A DNA stretch of 64,000 bases from Linnemannia elongata (GCA_036320915.1 JAXBDG010000010.1:434001-498000); one strand, 5' to 3'; numbered from the stretch's first letter, positions 12,470 to 21,919 are shown. Notes: generated by a model from the letters alone, not told the origin. Program-made: numbers and translations.

Positions 12470-13762
12470 TTAGAAGAGGGTGACATAGCCGAACTTGTCG
12501 TTGTATCCCTTGGTATCCCACTTGCTCTTGGCCAACTGGGCATCGACCTTCTCGGCGATCTCGGGGCGAGACTTGAGGACATCATCGACCTATGTATATA
12601 TTTTTTTGTAGAAGGGTGGAGAGATGTTCCATGTTTGGGTTAGGCAAATGTTATGATCGAACAATCGGTCCACCGATTTGTTTTTTGTCATGTCCAACGC
12701 GTTCCCATATTTATCATGGTAGGATCTGGAAAATTGGGTCGAGTATTGGCAATAGATAGCCACAACAGAATGCCCCCCTGGGAGTCGTGCCGGTATCGCA
12801 AGAAAACAACAACAAAAAAATATGAAAAAGGCGACCGAATGATAACGAGATAGCAAAACGAAAACGTACGGTGAGCTCCTCGACGGGACGGGAGGTCTCG
12901 ATGTTCTTCAAGGTGGCCTGGAGATCAGAGAGCTCAGACTCGACCTTGGTGGCGGTGAACTTGGCGCGCTCAAGCTATGTGATATTCATATCAGATGAAA
13001 GTGAAAGATGGGGTCAATTAACGGTGGAAATTTCGTGGTGAAAGTGATATCTCTTTTTCATTGGGCGTGTTGTCGTTTCTCAGAGATCCTGAAAGTTGAT
13101 GTAAGTTGATGCTGAACTCTTTGTGCGAAAAAGTAGATCCATCCATTTAGTGGATTTCCTCTGATCTGGGATCCTGTTCCTGGGTCACGTCGTCTGTTGC
13201 GTGTTTTGTCGGGTTGTGATGGAGGGACGGGAGTTGCAAGGGAAAACTGCGATCGCGGCGCGTCCTTTTTCTTGTGTCGTGTAAAAAAGTGTTGTTCCTT
13301 GCTTTCAGGTATCGGATATCATCGCTAAGGCAATTGAGGTTGTCGCTATGTCTCCCGATATTTTTGCTGCCGTTCGCTGTGTGGTATTTTGTCGTTGTAC
13401 GGGAGGTGGGTGTTGAAGGATGAAAAGTAGATGAAACGAATAAAACGGGTTGAAGTAAAACGTACAGCCTTGGCCTCAACAGCCTCAATAGACTTGATCT
13501 GAGCCGAGACATCATAGGTGGTAGGCTTGAAGGCCTTGTGAGCCTTCTCGACCTCATCAACAATGGCCTGGTTCTTGAGGACCTTGCGGTAATGAGCAAA
13601 GTCGACGGCGGTCTTCTGCTCCTTGAGATCAGACAAAACACGACGAGCCTCCTCGTTGCGCTTGCGGAAGGCGCCCAAGGCAGCAACGGTCTCGGTCTTG
13701 AGACCCAAGGAGGTCGAGAGCTTGGTCCAGTCGATGTGGGTGGCGGCGGCCTTGACAGACAT
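12470..13762 (-). CDS. ATP7: mitochondrial ATP synthase subunit d
   Basis: Peripheral-stalk subunit of the F1Fo ATP synthase on the matrix side of the inner membrane. Exons (minus): 13762-13466, 12974-12870 and 12589-12470, all GT-AG and phase 0. They give 173 residues against about 174 in yeast Atp7. Recognisable segments are AAATHIDWTKLSTSLGLKTE, FRKRNEEARRVLSDLKEQ, VDFAHYRKVLKNQAIVDEVE, FKPTTYDVSAQIKSIEAVEA and the C-terminal KWDTKGYNDKFGYVTLF. The first intron is long (491 bases). The start is the only upstream Met in frame. Codon use is strongly biased, as expected for a highly expressed gene. It directly neighbours the left end of the putative transposon. Confidence 0.95.
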
Positions 13763-13862
13763 GATGGTTTATGAAGGTGGAGTGGAGGGGGAGGAGGATG
13801 GGTGTGAATGCGATGATGGAGCAGTGAGTATTTCCACTGCAGGACCCAGTCGGGTGCAACAC

Positions 13863-13943
13863 TATCCCTTCATCTGTCGCAAGTCACATAATCCACCAGC
13901 AAAAATTGAAAGCATTTTCGCGTTAAAAACAGACGAAGGGATA
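13863..13943. repeat. inverted repeat (15-base arms) between ATP7 and the element end
   Basis: Arms 13863-13877 (tatcccttcatctgt) and 13929-13943 (acagacgaagggata) are complementary at 14 of 15 positions. In a minus-strand transcript the odd pair becomes G-U, so the stem is complete. The loop is 51 bases. It could be a foldback, a terminator for RNA leaving the element on the minus strand, or a relic of another insertion. Confidence 0.5.
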
Positions 13944-13975
13944 ATCGCCTATACTGCGTTCCGACTACATCCACA

Positions 13976-13983
13976 TCGCAATT
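13976..13983 (+). repeat. candidate target-site duplication, left copy
   Basis: The octamer tcgcaatt occurs here and again, directly repeated, at 21912-21919. Each copy lies exactly 11 bases outside a 13-base inverted repeat (13995-14007 and 21888-21900). MULE insertions usually duplicate 8-11 bases. An 8-base match alone could be chance, but the symmetric spacing supports it. Confidence 0.5.
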
Positions 13984-14172
13984 GACATCCGCGCATCGGA
14001 CTACGATGAGGTCACCGAAGTGGGCAACCGCTCGGCCTGCGCAGCTATCTAAATCCACCCGAAGGTAGACAAGGGTGCTTGCGAACACCTCAAAATAAAG
14101 GAATGGAAAGAAAAAAGCTATCTAGCTATTGAGCTGCATGGCATTTGCCTTGCTCTTGGGTTTCGTCGCTAT
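13984..14172 (-). ncRNA. candidate omega (guide) RNA scaffold 3' of the Fanzor gene
   Basis: These 189 bases separate the Fanzor stop codon from the proposed element end, the place where TnpB and Fanzor omega RNAs are encoded. Read as minus-strand RNA, two hairpins have UUCG loops. One is a 7-pair stem (14070-14053, cuACC-UUCG-GGUgg core, with G-U pairs). The other is CAC-UUCG-GUG with an outer GGU/ACC pair (14029-14010). A longer-range GCAGCU/AGCUGC pairing (14137-14132 with 14046-14041) encloses the first. If transcription ran past the element end, the flanking bases just below 13984 would act as guide. Folding was done by eye, and no expression evidence is available. Confidence 0.45.
13995..14007 (+). 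repeat. candidate terminal inverted repeat, left
   Basis: The 13-mer atcggactacgat is an exact reverse complement of 21888-21900. The match does not clearly extend inward. Over the 11 outer bases only about four positions agree, so the repeat is short or decayed. Confidence 0.55.
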
Positions 14173-17100
14173 TTACTTGGCCGTCGCCGCCTTGCCCTTC
14201 GTGGTCGTCGCCTTGCCCTTAGCCATGGTTGTCTTGGTGCACTTGCTACCCCTCTCCTTTTCGGTATTGTCATCCTCTTCTGCCCGCCGTTTGCGACCAG
14301 CACGACCAGCACGACCACCAATGCTGCTTGCTTGTTCCAACGAACTTGGGGCATCCTTGGGTTGGGCCGCTGGCTCGCATCCATGCTCCAGCCAGGGGTA
14401 GTGGCCGTCCTTGTCGACCGGATGCAGATATAATGGCCGCTGCTGCTGCTCGACATGGCTCCGGACGATGTTGACCATGTTATGACCTGCCATCACGTCT
14501 CGGTGTATGTACTTCTTGCAATGGTAGCAGTACAGGCGCCGGATGCTCCCTGCCTGGCCGACAAAGTTTTCGCACGTGGGACACTTTTTGGACGTGTAAA
14601 ATTCGTTAACTCCGACGACCAAGTACCCAAGCGACCGGGCCTGCGCAATGAAAAAACAAGGAGCAAGAGGGACATGTCAGTTAACAGCAATAGTTAGATT
14701 GGGGCACTACTATCTACAAACAATAGACAAACGAATGGTTACCTTCTGGATAAAGTAAGATTCGAACGTCCCATGCAAGCTTGACAGTCCAGATGTAGAG
14801 GTGAAGCGGCCCATGCCGATCCCTATAACGACCTTAGCGTCATCCTTCTTCCTCTCGCCAATGGAGCCGCCGACCATTCGCAGCAACGAGTCCGCCAGGC
14901 GTTCAAACTCGCGCTGCCGAGCCTTCTTTGCCATCCACTTGTACTTCTTATGCCTGAACTTTTTGCCGTTGTAAAACGTGTCCAGATGGGACTTGTTTGC
15001 CTTGCGGCACGCTATGTGGTCCACGAAACTGGCGTTGGCACCGCGAAGAGGTGGGAGGGACGACTCGATCGTGCGGATGGAGAGGGACTCAGTTGTCGCT
15101 GCTTCCGTGCTGCTGGTTGAGGGCTGGCTGATCGTTGGTGGTGCTGCTGACTCGGTGTTGGTGGTCGACGGGCTGGAAGTCATCTTCAGGTCGGCCATCT
15201 TGTGCATATCCATCCAAGATCTGTGTCGGAGAGTGGGTCGCGCAACAGCTTTCTGCTTGGCAGCCAAGTTAATGTGTCGCTCGCCTTGGACTCGACAGAC
15301 GTTCTCCTTCTTGCCTTTACCGCTGCCTCTATTACGACGGCCACGGCTGCCACGCTTCTTTTGCTTCCGGTGACGCCGTCGCTTTCCGATCTTGGGGGTC
15401 TTGTCCTGTGGAAGGAGTGCATATGCACCGACGACGAAAGCCTGGCCAAGGTCAATGCACAGGTACGACACTTTATCAGTTTCGTCGGGGGTGCAGCCAA
15501 GGAGGCGCTCCACATCGGCCGTGGTCTTGAACACGTTGCGTACTTCCGTCAAGAAGTCGCTCGTGCCAGCGGTGATGGTAAGCAGACGATCTGGCAGTAC
15601 ATCGTTCCTGTAGCGCTTGAACTTGACCGAGTTCAACTCTCGAACTTTGTATGCAAGGAGCTGCAGCTGATGTCCATCCGTCTTTATGGATCCGTACAGG
15701 AAATAACCCTTTTCCTGGTAGGTCCGGGGATCGAAACCGTCGCCGCGAAGGGTGTTTATATGGGTACGTAACTCCTCAGGCTCGACAATCCTGACGGCTG
15801 CCGCGATACCGGCCTCCTTCTTCTGTCGCCCACGCAGGCGATCGCCATCAGGGGTCCTTGGGTCGACGGGGGCAATGAGGCGCTGGATCAGCACACCTGG
15901 TGTTTGAAACGGTAGCCAGTCCTGGATCACGTCCGCCTGCGACAGTCGCCGCTCGTCCTTGCAGCCGATGAGCTTCTTGAGGGTGGGGTGCAGCTCGGCC
16001 CGCTTGTGCAAAAACGCCGCGAGTTCGATCTCGGTGAATGTCATGTATCCATCCTCCTCGGGTGACAGGGGCGAAAGACGCCAAGGCCGGCCGACTGTAG
16101 CATTTGCCTCCACAAAAAGCTGGATTGCTGGCTTCTTTGCAGTCAAATCTACAGCTTTATCGCTTGCCAACTTTTTCTTCTTGATCATTGTTTGAACCTA
16201 ACGTAATACATAGAAAACGAGCGATTGGGTTAGAATACGCTGTCCACACTGATGACAAGAACAACAATAATAAATGAAAAAGACGGTGCGTTACCTTTTC
16301 CGACACCATTTTGGTTCCGTGTCTGTAGTGCCTCTTCAGTTCAGCTGACATCTGCGACGCGACTGATCGAGCCACAAAACTCGGCGTGTATTCCTTGACA
16401 CTCTTGATCATATCCGCTTTGGCTACCTGTGACTTTTCGAGATGTCCCATCTCCTGTAGACGACCAATGAAGGTGTTGACGGCTGACCCGGTTTTGCCTT
16501 TCGTAGGCAAGTTTCCCGAGTATAGGAAGGTGAGCAATGAGTGAATGAAGGGCGCATTAGATCCATCGTCTTGACCGTCCCCTGCAGAGCTGACATTGTT
16601 ATTGTCGTCGTTCATTTCACTGGACGAGAGCCGAGGGCACAGATTATCGAGAATAGCTTGGTCTTGCTGGCTGATTACGGCCACAGGTACTGCAGGTCGA
16701 GGAGCTCCAGGTGTAGGTGGAGGATAGAAGAGGTCCTCCAGATACAGACCAATGAGCATCTGACAATGTCGCTTGGAGTCGCAAGCCACCCGGACTGCAC
16801 CACGAATGCACTCGAGGATCACTTTGGAGAGTGGGTCGTTCTCGACGGCGGCATGGACATTGCTGGATAGGCGATCCAGGTCCAGAGTGACTATTGGGTG
16901 CTCGAAGCATAGAGCATTCATCATCTCCTTGCGTCCAAAGCGGTTGTCCTCACTGATCTCGTTCTTGATGGCCGCAGCAGGCTTCTTCTTTGAAGGTTCT
17001 GGCAGGCTTGGCTTCTCTGGTGGCTCCTTCCAAGGCTTGAGTATGTACTGCATTGAGATTGGTGGTGCAGACTGTTCCTTGGACGGCTCAAATCGGACTT

Positions 17101-18538
17101 TGGGGCTGAAGCGGGGTCGATACTGGTGGGCATTGGCAGGATTCTGTTTGTCGATAGTGGCGAACGGATTCATTATCTTGGTCTCTGCTTCTGGTTCCGA
17201 CTGAGCATCACTTGCAACCCTATTGAGGAAAAGGGAACAAAGTAGATGAGCATGGTGCTTAAAGAAATTCATTCATTCATACATTATCTCCTGTCAATTG
17301 CAATCGCGGCCTGTTAAAAGGGGTGGGAAGTTTAATACCTTTTGGCGACCCGGGCTTCGTAGGCGTTTGTCTTGAAGACATCGAAAGCATTCATGAAGCG
17401 ATCCATACGCTCACGCAGGAACGAGTAGGACAAAGAGGCGTCCTGGGCCGAGTCCTCCGAGGTGATCTTGGTTGGGTTTTCCGGGGCGACAGAGTCGTTC
17501 GATGCTGCCGAGGATGGTGGCGAGGAATCAGACGAGATACTCTGCTGCATCCTGACAAAGACTTTGATCGCATCAGCATAGGACTCCTCGGACCACTTGT
17601 CGCCTTCCTGATCTGTCCGTCGTTTGACTTGCGGATGAGCAAGATATTGTCGTATGACAGACATCTCATCTACAGAGACAGAGAAGAAAAAAAAGGATCT
17701 GAGTACAAAAATCACAATTGATGGCAAGAATGAGATATCAGTAAAAATTTTGTTTTTACTTACCTCCATCCAAGTTGTTGAGAATCCCGCGATTGGAGGC
17801 GATGGCGAGGTGGGGTATATTGGAGACATAGTCATTACCACTGACAATGGCAAGGGCAGTCAGCTGCGTTGATGACAGACTGAGGACTCCAAGAACGGCA
17901 TTTTTCTCGAATGGAACAAACCGTCGAGCCTTATAGGAGCCTACAGGACGCCAAACGACGGGCACGGTCTTGTAAAATAAAAGGTCGCTGTCGCACGAAA
18001 TGACTGCGTCGTCAGGATGGCACTCCGCGGCAATGAGAACATCTGACTCGGTCGGGCAAAGTATGATGTCGTATCCTTTGTTGGCCATGTACTCGACAAA
18101 CGACATGCGGTCCTCGAGCGACCAATGGAATGCCTGCCGCAAGGGGTTGTGGGCGCCGGTGATGTGGAGTTTACGAATGCGCTTTCCTTCGGCAAGGCGC
18201 GATTCGAGGCTGGAGATAGCGGTAGAGGCCTTGATCAGGGCCTTCTGGCGGCTTTGGTGACGGTTGGTGTGCGTTTTAACCTTCTCCGCTGCTGGCAAGC
18301 CGTCAATGTAGAAGCGCACCTTCTCTTTGTCGCCAATTTTGAGGAGCCACTGCTCCAGCTTGCCATGTGCCGCATACAGGTCGGTGGGATTGCCGTAATA
18401 GTATCGAATGGGAGTGTTATGAGTGGAACAGACGTCAACGCGGATCTTGGAGACGGTCGAAAGGAGTGAGACCTTGTCTTGGGAATCGGGGACAAGCTTT
18501 TTATCGCGCAGTAGCTGCCACGCGTACTTGACGCCCAT
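14173..18538 (-). CDS. FEN1/XPG-like PIN nuclease fused to Fanzor RuvC nuclease
   Basis: Exons (minus): 18538-17764, 17669-17339, 17219-16295, 16197-14743 and 14640-14173, all GT-AG and in phase, for about 1317 residues. Residues 1-259 are a FEN1/XPG-type PIN nuclease: MGVKYAWQLL start, D35 (RVDVCS), D79 (FYIDG), E164/D166 (TESDV), D183/D185 (CDSDLLFY) and D236 (SGNDYV). Residues 260-677 form a linker with no recognised domain. From about 678 to the end it is Fanzor: RuvC-I D926 (YLCIDLGQ), a very basic stretch after about residue 950 (nuclear-localisation-like), GMGRFTSTSGLSSLHGTF, E1175 (VNEFYTSKKCPTC), four zinc Cys (1182, 1185, 1200, 1203) and RuvC-III D1210 (HRDVMAGHNM). The D-X251-TSxx-C4-RD spacing fits the published Fanzor signature. 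If the 97-base intron 16294-16198 were retained, the PIN protein would end at 16157 and Fanzor could start at Met 16188, giving two proteins. Confidence 0.82.
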
Positions 18539-18756
18539 CGTGTTTAAGGAGGCATGTAGAGGGTGTTGTGAACAAGAAACGAACATTACTCGTTACCTCG
18601 CTTTATACAGGAAAGCTTTTCTCCTAATCACGTGCTCAAAGGAATACAAGAATACAATTCTATCATTATTCTCATCCATCTGCCATCTATGGATTAAACT
18701 TGACATTTAAAAAAAAAAAAAAAAATATCTCATCCATCTGCCATCTGTTTCATCTA
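18539..18756. promoter_or_regulatory. divergent promoter region between Fanzor fusion and MULE transposase
   Basis: The 218 bases between the two divergent start codons must hold both transcription starts if the genes use their own promoters. The only visible structure is an A-tailed insert flanked by 19-base direct repeats (18670-18746). No convincing TATA element can be assigned. Confidence 0.45.
18670..18746. repeat. 19-base direct repeat flanking a short poly(A)-ended insert
   Basis: The sequence tctcatccatctgccatct occurs at 18670-18688 and again at 18728-18746. Between the copies lie 39 bases ending in a run of about 17 A followed by ta. A target-site-like duplication around an A-tailed segment is the form left by a severely 5'-truncated LINE/SINE-type insertion. 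Replication slippage is the alternative. Confidence 0.55.
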
Positions 18757-19402
18757 ATGTCTGCGCTCAAGTTGAAGGACATACTGATCATCGACCGCAA
18801 GTATGATCCTAGGAACAACACCAAACCCCAACAATTCTCAACCAACGACCTCGACACCAGGGAATTCGTTTCACATGCGACGAGTTTCGCAGATGGTGGG
18901 CAGGAGAGCGGCAAACTGGCTTGTGGGTGCATAGACCCAATCAGTACTCCACCTTCTACAGCCAGAATGACGATCCAGATACCCCACTTCCATTCAAAAC
19001 CTGGGATCAGGGCGCAGGCACAAGGACCATGTACTCCTGGAGACTCGTGTTTGCCTGCCGTCGCCACCGCAAAGTAAAAGTCGTTTCTCTCCCACGCGAG
19101 TCAGTGGGTCAATGCTGCAAGGCACAGATTTTCATGGCACAACCTGTTGGGGAGGAGGACAAGGTAGTGGTCAGGTACATGTGGAAGCACAATCACGATG
19201 ACGATCGCGCACAGTTGCCTCTTGCTCGGAACGAGCGCGAGTGGGTTCGGCGTATGGTGGATGAGGGTCATGATTGGCGCTCTCTGTCAAGCAAGGTCAT
19301 ACCCAATGAACAGAGCCTGCAAGAGGTATGAGTATTGACTCGTATATTATTTCCAAAAATAATTTAAACAACTCATTTCATTTGTTAGCTTGTACATCTA
19401 AT

Positions 19403-19534
19403 AGGGCTATTCAGAGTTGAAAAAAGATTTCTGTTCGTTTTCCATGTTTGGGAAACGAACAGCTTCAATCCCTATGTGCGATTCCCAAAGATGGAAAACG
19501 AACAGAAATCTTTTTTCAACTCTGAATAGGCCTA
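19403..19534. mobile_element. MITE/foldback element with 48-base inverted arms
   Basis: Arms 19407-19454 and 19482-19529 are reverse complements at 47 of 48 positions (one g/c difference), with a 27-base spacer. Similarity continues outward with mismatches to about 19403/19534. The left arm itself holds a smaller hairpin (ctgttcgttt ... aaacgaacag). It sits in an apparent intron of the transposase pseudogene (19327-19557). The small size, near-perfect arms and flanking TA-rich sequence fit a Tc1/mariner-like MITE. No second copy was noticed in this window. Confidence 0.75.
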
Positions 19535-20475
19535 ATGCCTTCACTCACACTAAGTAGATGGAGGACGCGGCTCATGATCGATCCAAAGGGGTTGTTTCTG
19601 GCAACCTATTCATCAACACCGACCATGTTCGACAAGCGCTCTACAGGAAAAAAATTATGGAATATCAAAAGGTCAAGAACGTTGTCAAGAGCGTCAAGCT
19701 TTGGTTCAAGGATATCGAGGACAAGGGTGGTAAGACCATGTTTGTTGAGGATGCAACCATGACTGGGTTCGCGTATGGGTGGTGTACAAAGTTTCAGCGG
19801 AAGGTAAAATGTTGTACTTACTGACAATATACACACTGGCTCCTCCGACCATGCAAGAATCTTTATCATAACCTCTTCCTCCACCTGCTAGGTCATGTCC
19901 GAGAACACTAATATCTACAGCATTGACTCGACTCACAAGACAGTGAAGGATATCACGCCGATCGAAGAGGGCAGCAAGGTTTATAACTCAGCGTACCTGT
20001 TCACGCTACTTGTCAAAGACAAGGATATTCACCAAGGAATCCCTGTCTCCTTTATGACGTGCAAGTCCGAGTCCCGGTATGTATTCTTTGCTTTTGCACC
20101 ATATCCCACACAGCCCTCGTTCTTTCATGAAATTGGTTGAACATGTTTTTACTTTGCACCGTTGCACCCATTAGATATCCTATCATTCGGTGGTTGGACT
20201 GGCTAAAGATCGAATGTGGCCTGAAAACGGATGCATTTATGGTGGACTGTGCCGAGGCTGAGTCCTACGCCATTGGGACCGTTTTCTTTGAGTCAAGGAT
20301 CCACTATTGCGATTTCCATGTCGCTCAGCTGTGGGAGAAACAATTGGTCAAGCTCTCGGTAGGTATCTCTTCTCTCCTTTGGCCTGATACCATGCGACAT
20401 CCTCAGACAATATTCTGGGTAATTTAAATACGCATGTTGCATTCATTCATATAGGAGGAACGGAAGAAGCAGATG

Positions 20476-20700
20476 CGACCTCTTTTGAATGAGGTTCGCA
20501 GAGCCAGATCACCCAAACTGCAGAAGACACTTTGGACCAGGTTCAAACAGCTTTATTCGTCCTCATCGTCGCTGATCAATTACATTCACGACCTCTTTTG
20601 AATGAGGTTCGCAGAGCCAGATCACCCAAACTGCAGAAGACACTTTGGACCAGGTTCAAACAGCTTTATTCGTCCTCATCGTCGCTGATCAATTACATTC
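20476..20700 (+). repeat. 113-base tandem duplication inside the transposase pseudogene
   Basis: Bases 20476-20587 and 20589-20700 appear identical over 112 positions, with period 113. Because 113 is not a multiple of three, the duplication shifts the reading frame of the transposase exon encoding LLNEVRRARSPKLQKTLWTR. Identity implies it is recent, or an assembly artefact. Confidence 0.85.
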
Positions 20701-21887
20701 AGAAGAACTGGTTCAATAAAGAAGGAAGGCTGGAGAAATGGGCGTTTTTTCACAGAGAGGTAAGATGCACCACAACTTACTATGTCAATCATCTCTACTG
20801 CCTCCAATTAACTCATTCATCAACTTCTTTATTTTTTCATTAAGGATGAGCAAGTTGTTACGACCAACAATTGGATAGAGTCATGGCATGCTCGTTTGAA
20901 GGCTGATCATCTTGATGGCGATCGGAATCTCCGTGTCGACCGGCTTGTTTTTTTACTGCAAGACCGAGATAGAGAGTTTCGATTCGCATATCTGAAGACT
21001 AAGAGAGGCTTCCAGTCCATACCCTAGAGGAAGGAGGACGAAGAGAGGAAACGGAAGGCAGACAAAGTTTCGTTCGATGAGGCACAGCGCAAGATTAACT
21101 ACAACAAAGACCAACCCTGCCATGATGGACGCTTGCGGGGTATGGCTTGTTCACCCATGATGCGGTCGAGTACCGTTCTGAGTTCGTCTGCTTTGGCCAA
21201 ACGTCACTCACAATGGGATTTATTTATCCTCCATTGCTCGAGAAGATCTCCATGCAGTCATTAGACCCCGATACTTCAGATACGTATTATACTCTTGTTG
21301 TCGTCGCTAGATCCAGGCAGCTTCTCTCATGTTCATGCCCCGACTTCACCAGACGCAGACCCCTTCCTTGCAAGCACCTTTTTCTTGCCGAACGTGTTAT
21401 TCATGACCTATGGCTCAGCCGCTTTATTCGCCCGTCTGTGTCGGCCGATGCCATCGAGGCCCGGACAGACGACCACAACGATGGTCTCAACGACAGCGAC
21501 AACGCCAACGACGACAGCGACAACGCCAACGACGACACCAACACCGATATCTTCGAGCAAGACTCTCTCAGAGACCAGCTAGCATTGCTCAGCCCACAAG
21601 TTTACACCCAACTCGAATACGAGAGGGCCAGGAGGGTGAAAGAAGAAAGGCATCGGCGGAAGAAGCAGAGGAAGAGAGACTTTGAGGATGTAGAAAAAGA
21701 ACTTTTTAACAATGGGCGCATGATTGTTGAGCTCATAAAAAAAAAAGTCAAAGATATGCAGTTTGGAGGACCTACAAGCTGCAGTGGCCTCTTCCAAGAC
21801 CTTGGTGGATCAACTACAAAACTCGTTCAATAAATGATGTTATTACTTATTGGGAAACAAACTTGGTGGCGCTTCCTTTTTTAGCTA

Positions 21888-21900
21888 ATCGTAGTCCGAT
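21888..21900 (-). repeat. candidate terminal inverted repeat, right
   Basis: atcgtagtccgat, the exact reverse complement of 13995-14007. It lies 55 bases beyond the transposase stop and 11 bases inside the right tcgcaatt octamer. Confidence 0.55.
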
Positions 21901-21911
21901 TCAAGGCGTCC

Positions 21912-21919
21912 TCGCAATT
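21912..21919 (+). repeat. candidate target-site duplication, right copy
   Basis: Octamer tcgcaatt, directly repeated at 13976-13983. See the left copy for the spacing argument. Confidence 0.5.

Larger units (their letters stand above)
18757..21833 (+). pseudogene. Mutator-like (MULE) transposase with SWIM zinc finger, degenerate
   Basis: Reads as a spliced MULE transposase with lesions. Recognisable segments: MSALKLKDILIIDRKYDPRN at the start, a FAR1/WRKY-GCM1-like N-terminal part (YSWRLVFACRRHRKVKV, CCKAQIFM, YMWKHNHDDD), catalytic-core pieces (YSIDSTHKTVKD, FMVDCAEAESYAIG, HYCDFHVAQLWEKQ), TNNWIESWHARLKADHLDGD, and a SWIM finger (LLSCSCPDF...PLPCKHLF, CxCx11CxH). Lesions are a frame change near 18910-18925, a 113-base tandem duplication (20476-20700) that shifts frame, an in-frame TAG at 21025-21027 and another frame change near 21140. 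Several introns look intact, one holding a foldback element. The tail carries D/N-rich 18-base repeats near 21490-21540. The gene lies head to head with the Fanzor fusion. Confidence 0.82.
13984..21911. mobile_element. putative composite MULE-type element carrying a FEN1-Fanzor gene
   Basis: A 7.9 kb block wedged between ATP7 and MRPL27. It contains two divergent units: the FEN1/XPG-Fanzor gene (minus, 14173-18538) and a degenerate Mutator-like transposase (plus, 18757-21833). The proposed ends carry an inverted 13-mer (atcggactacgat / atcgtagtccgat) 11 bases from an 8-base direct repeat. Fanzor genes have been reported inside several classes of eukaryotic DNA transposon, so Fanzor plus transposase is a known kind of association. 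The exact boundaries, and whether both genes belong to one element, are inference. The transposase is broken, so this copy is not autonomous. Confidence 0.65.

Noticed and set aside
14173..16197. Bacterial IS605/TnpB insertion or contamination
   Set aside because: The RuvC-coding part is interrupted by a GT-AG intron (14742-14641) and joins upstream eukaryotic-type exons, with codon use like the rest of the window. It is a resident eukaryotic Fanzor.
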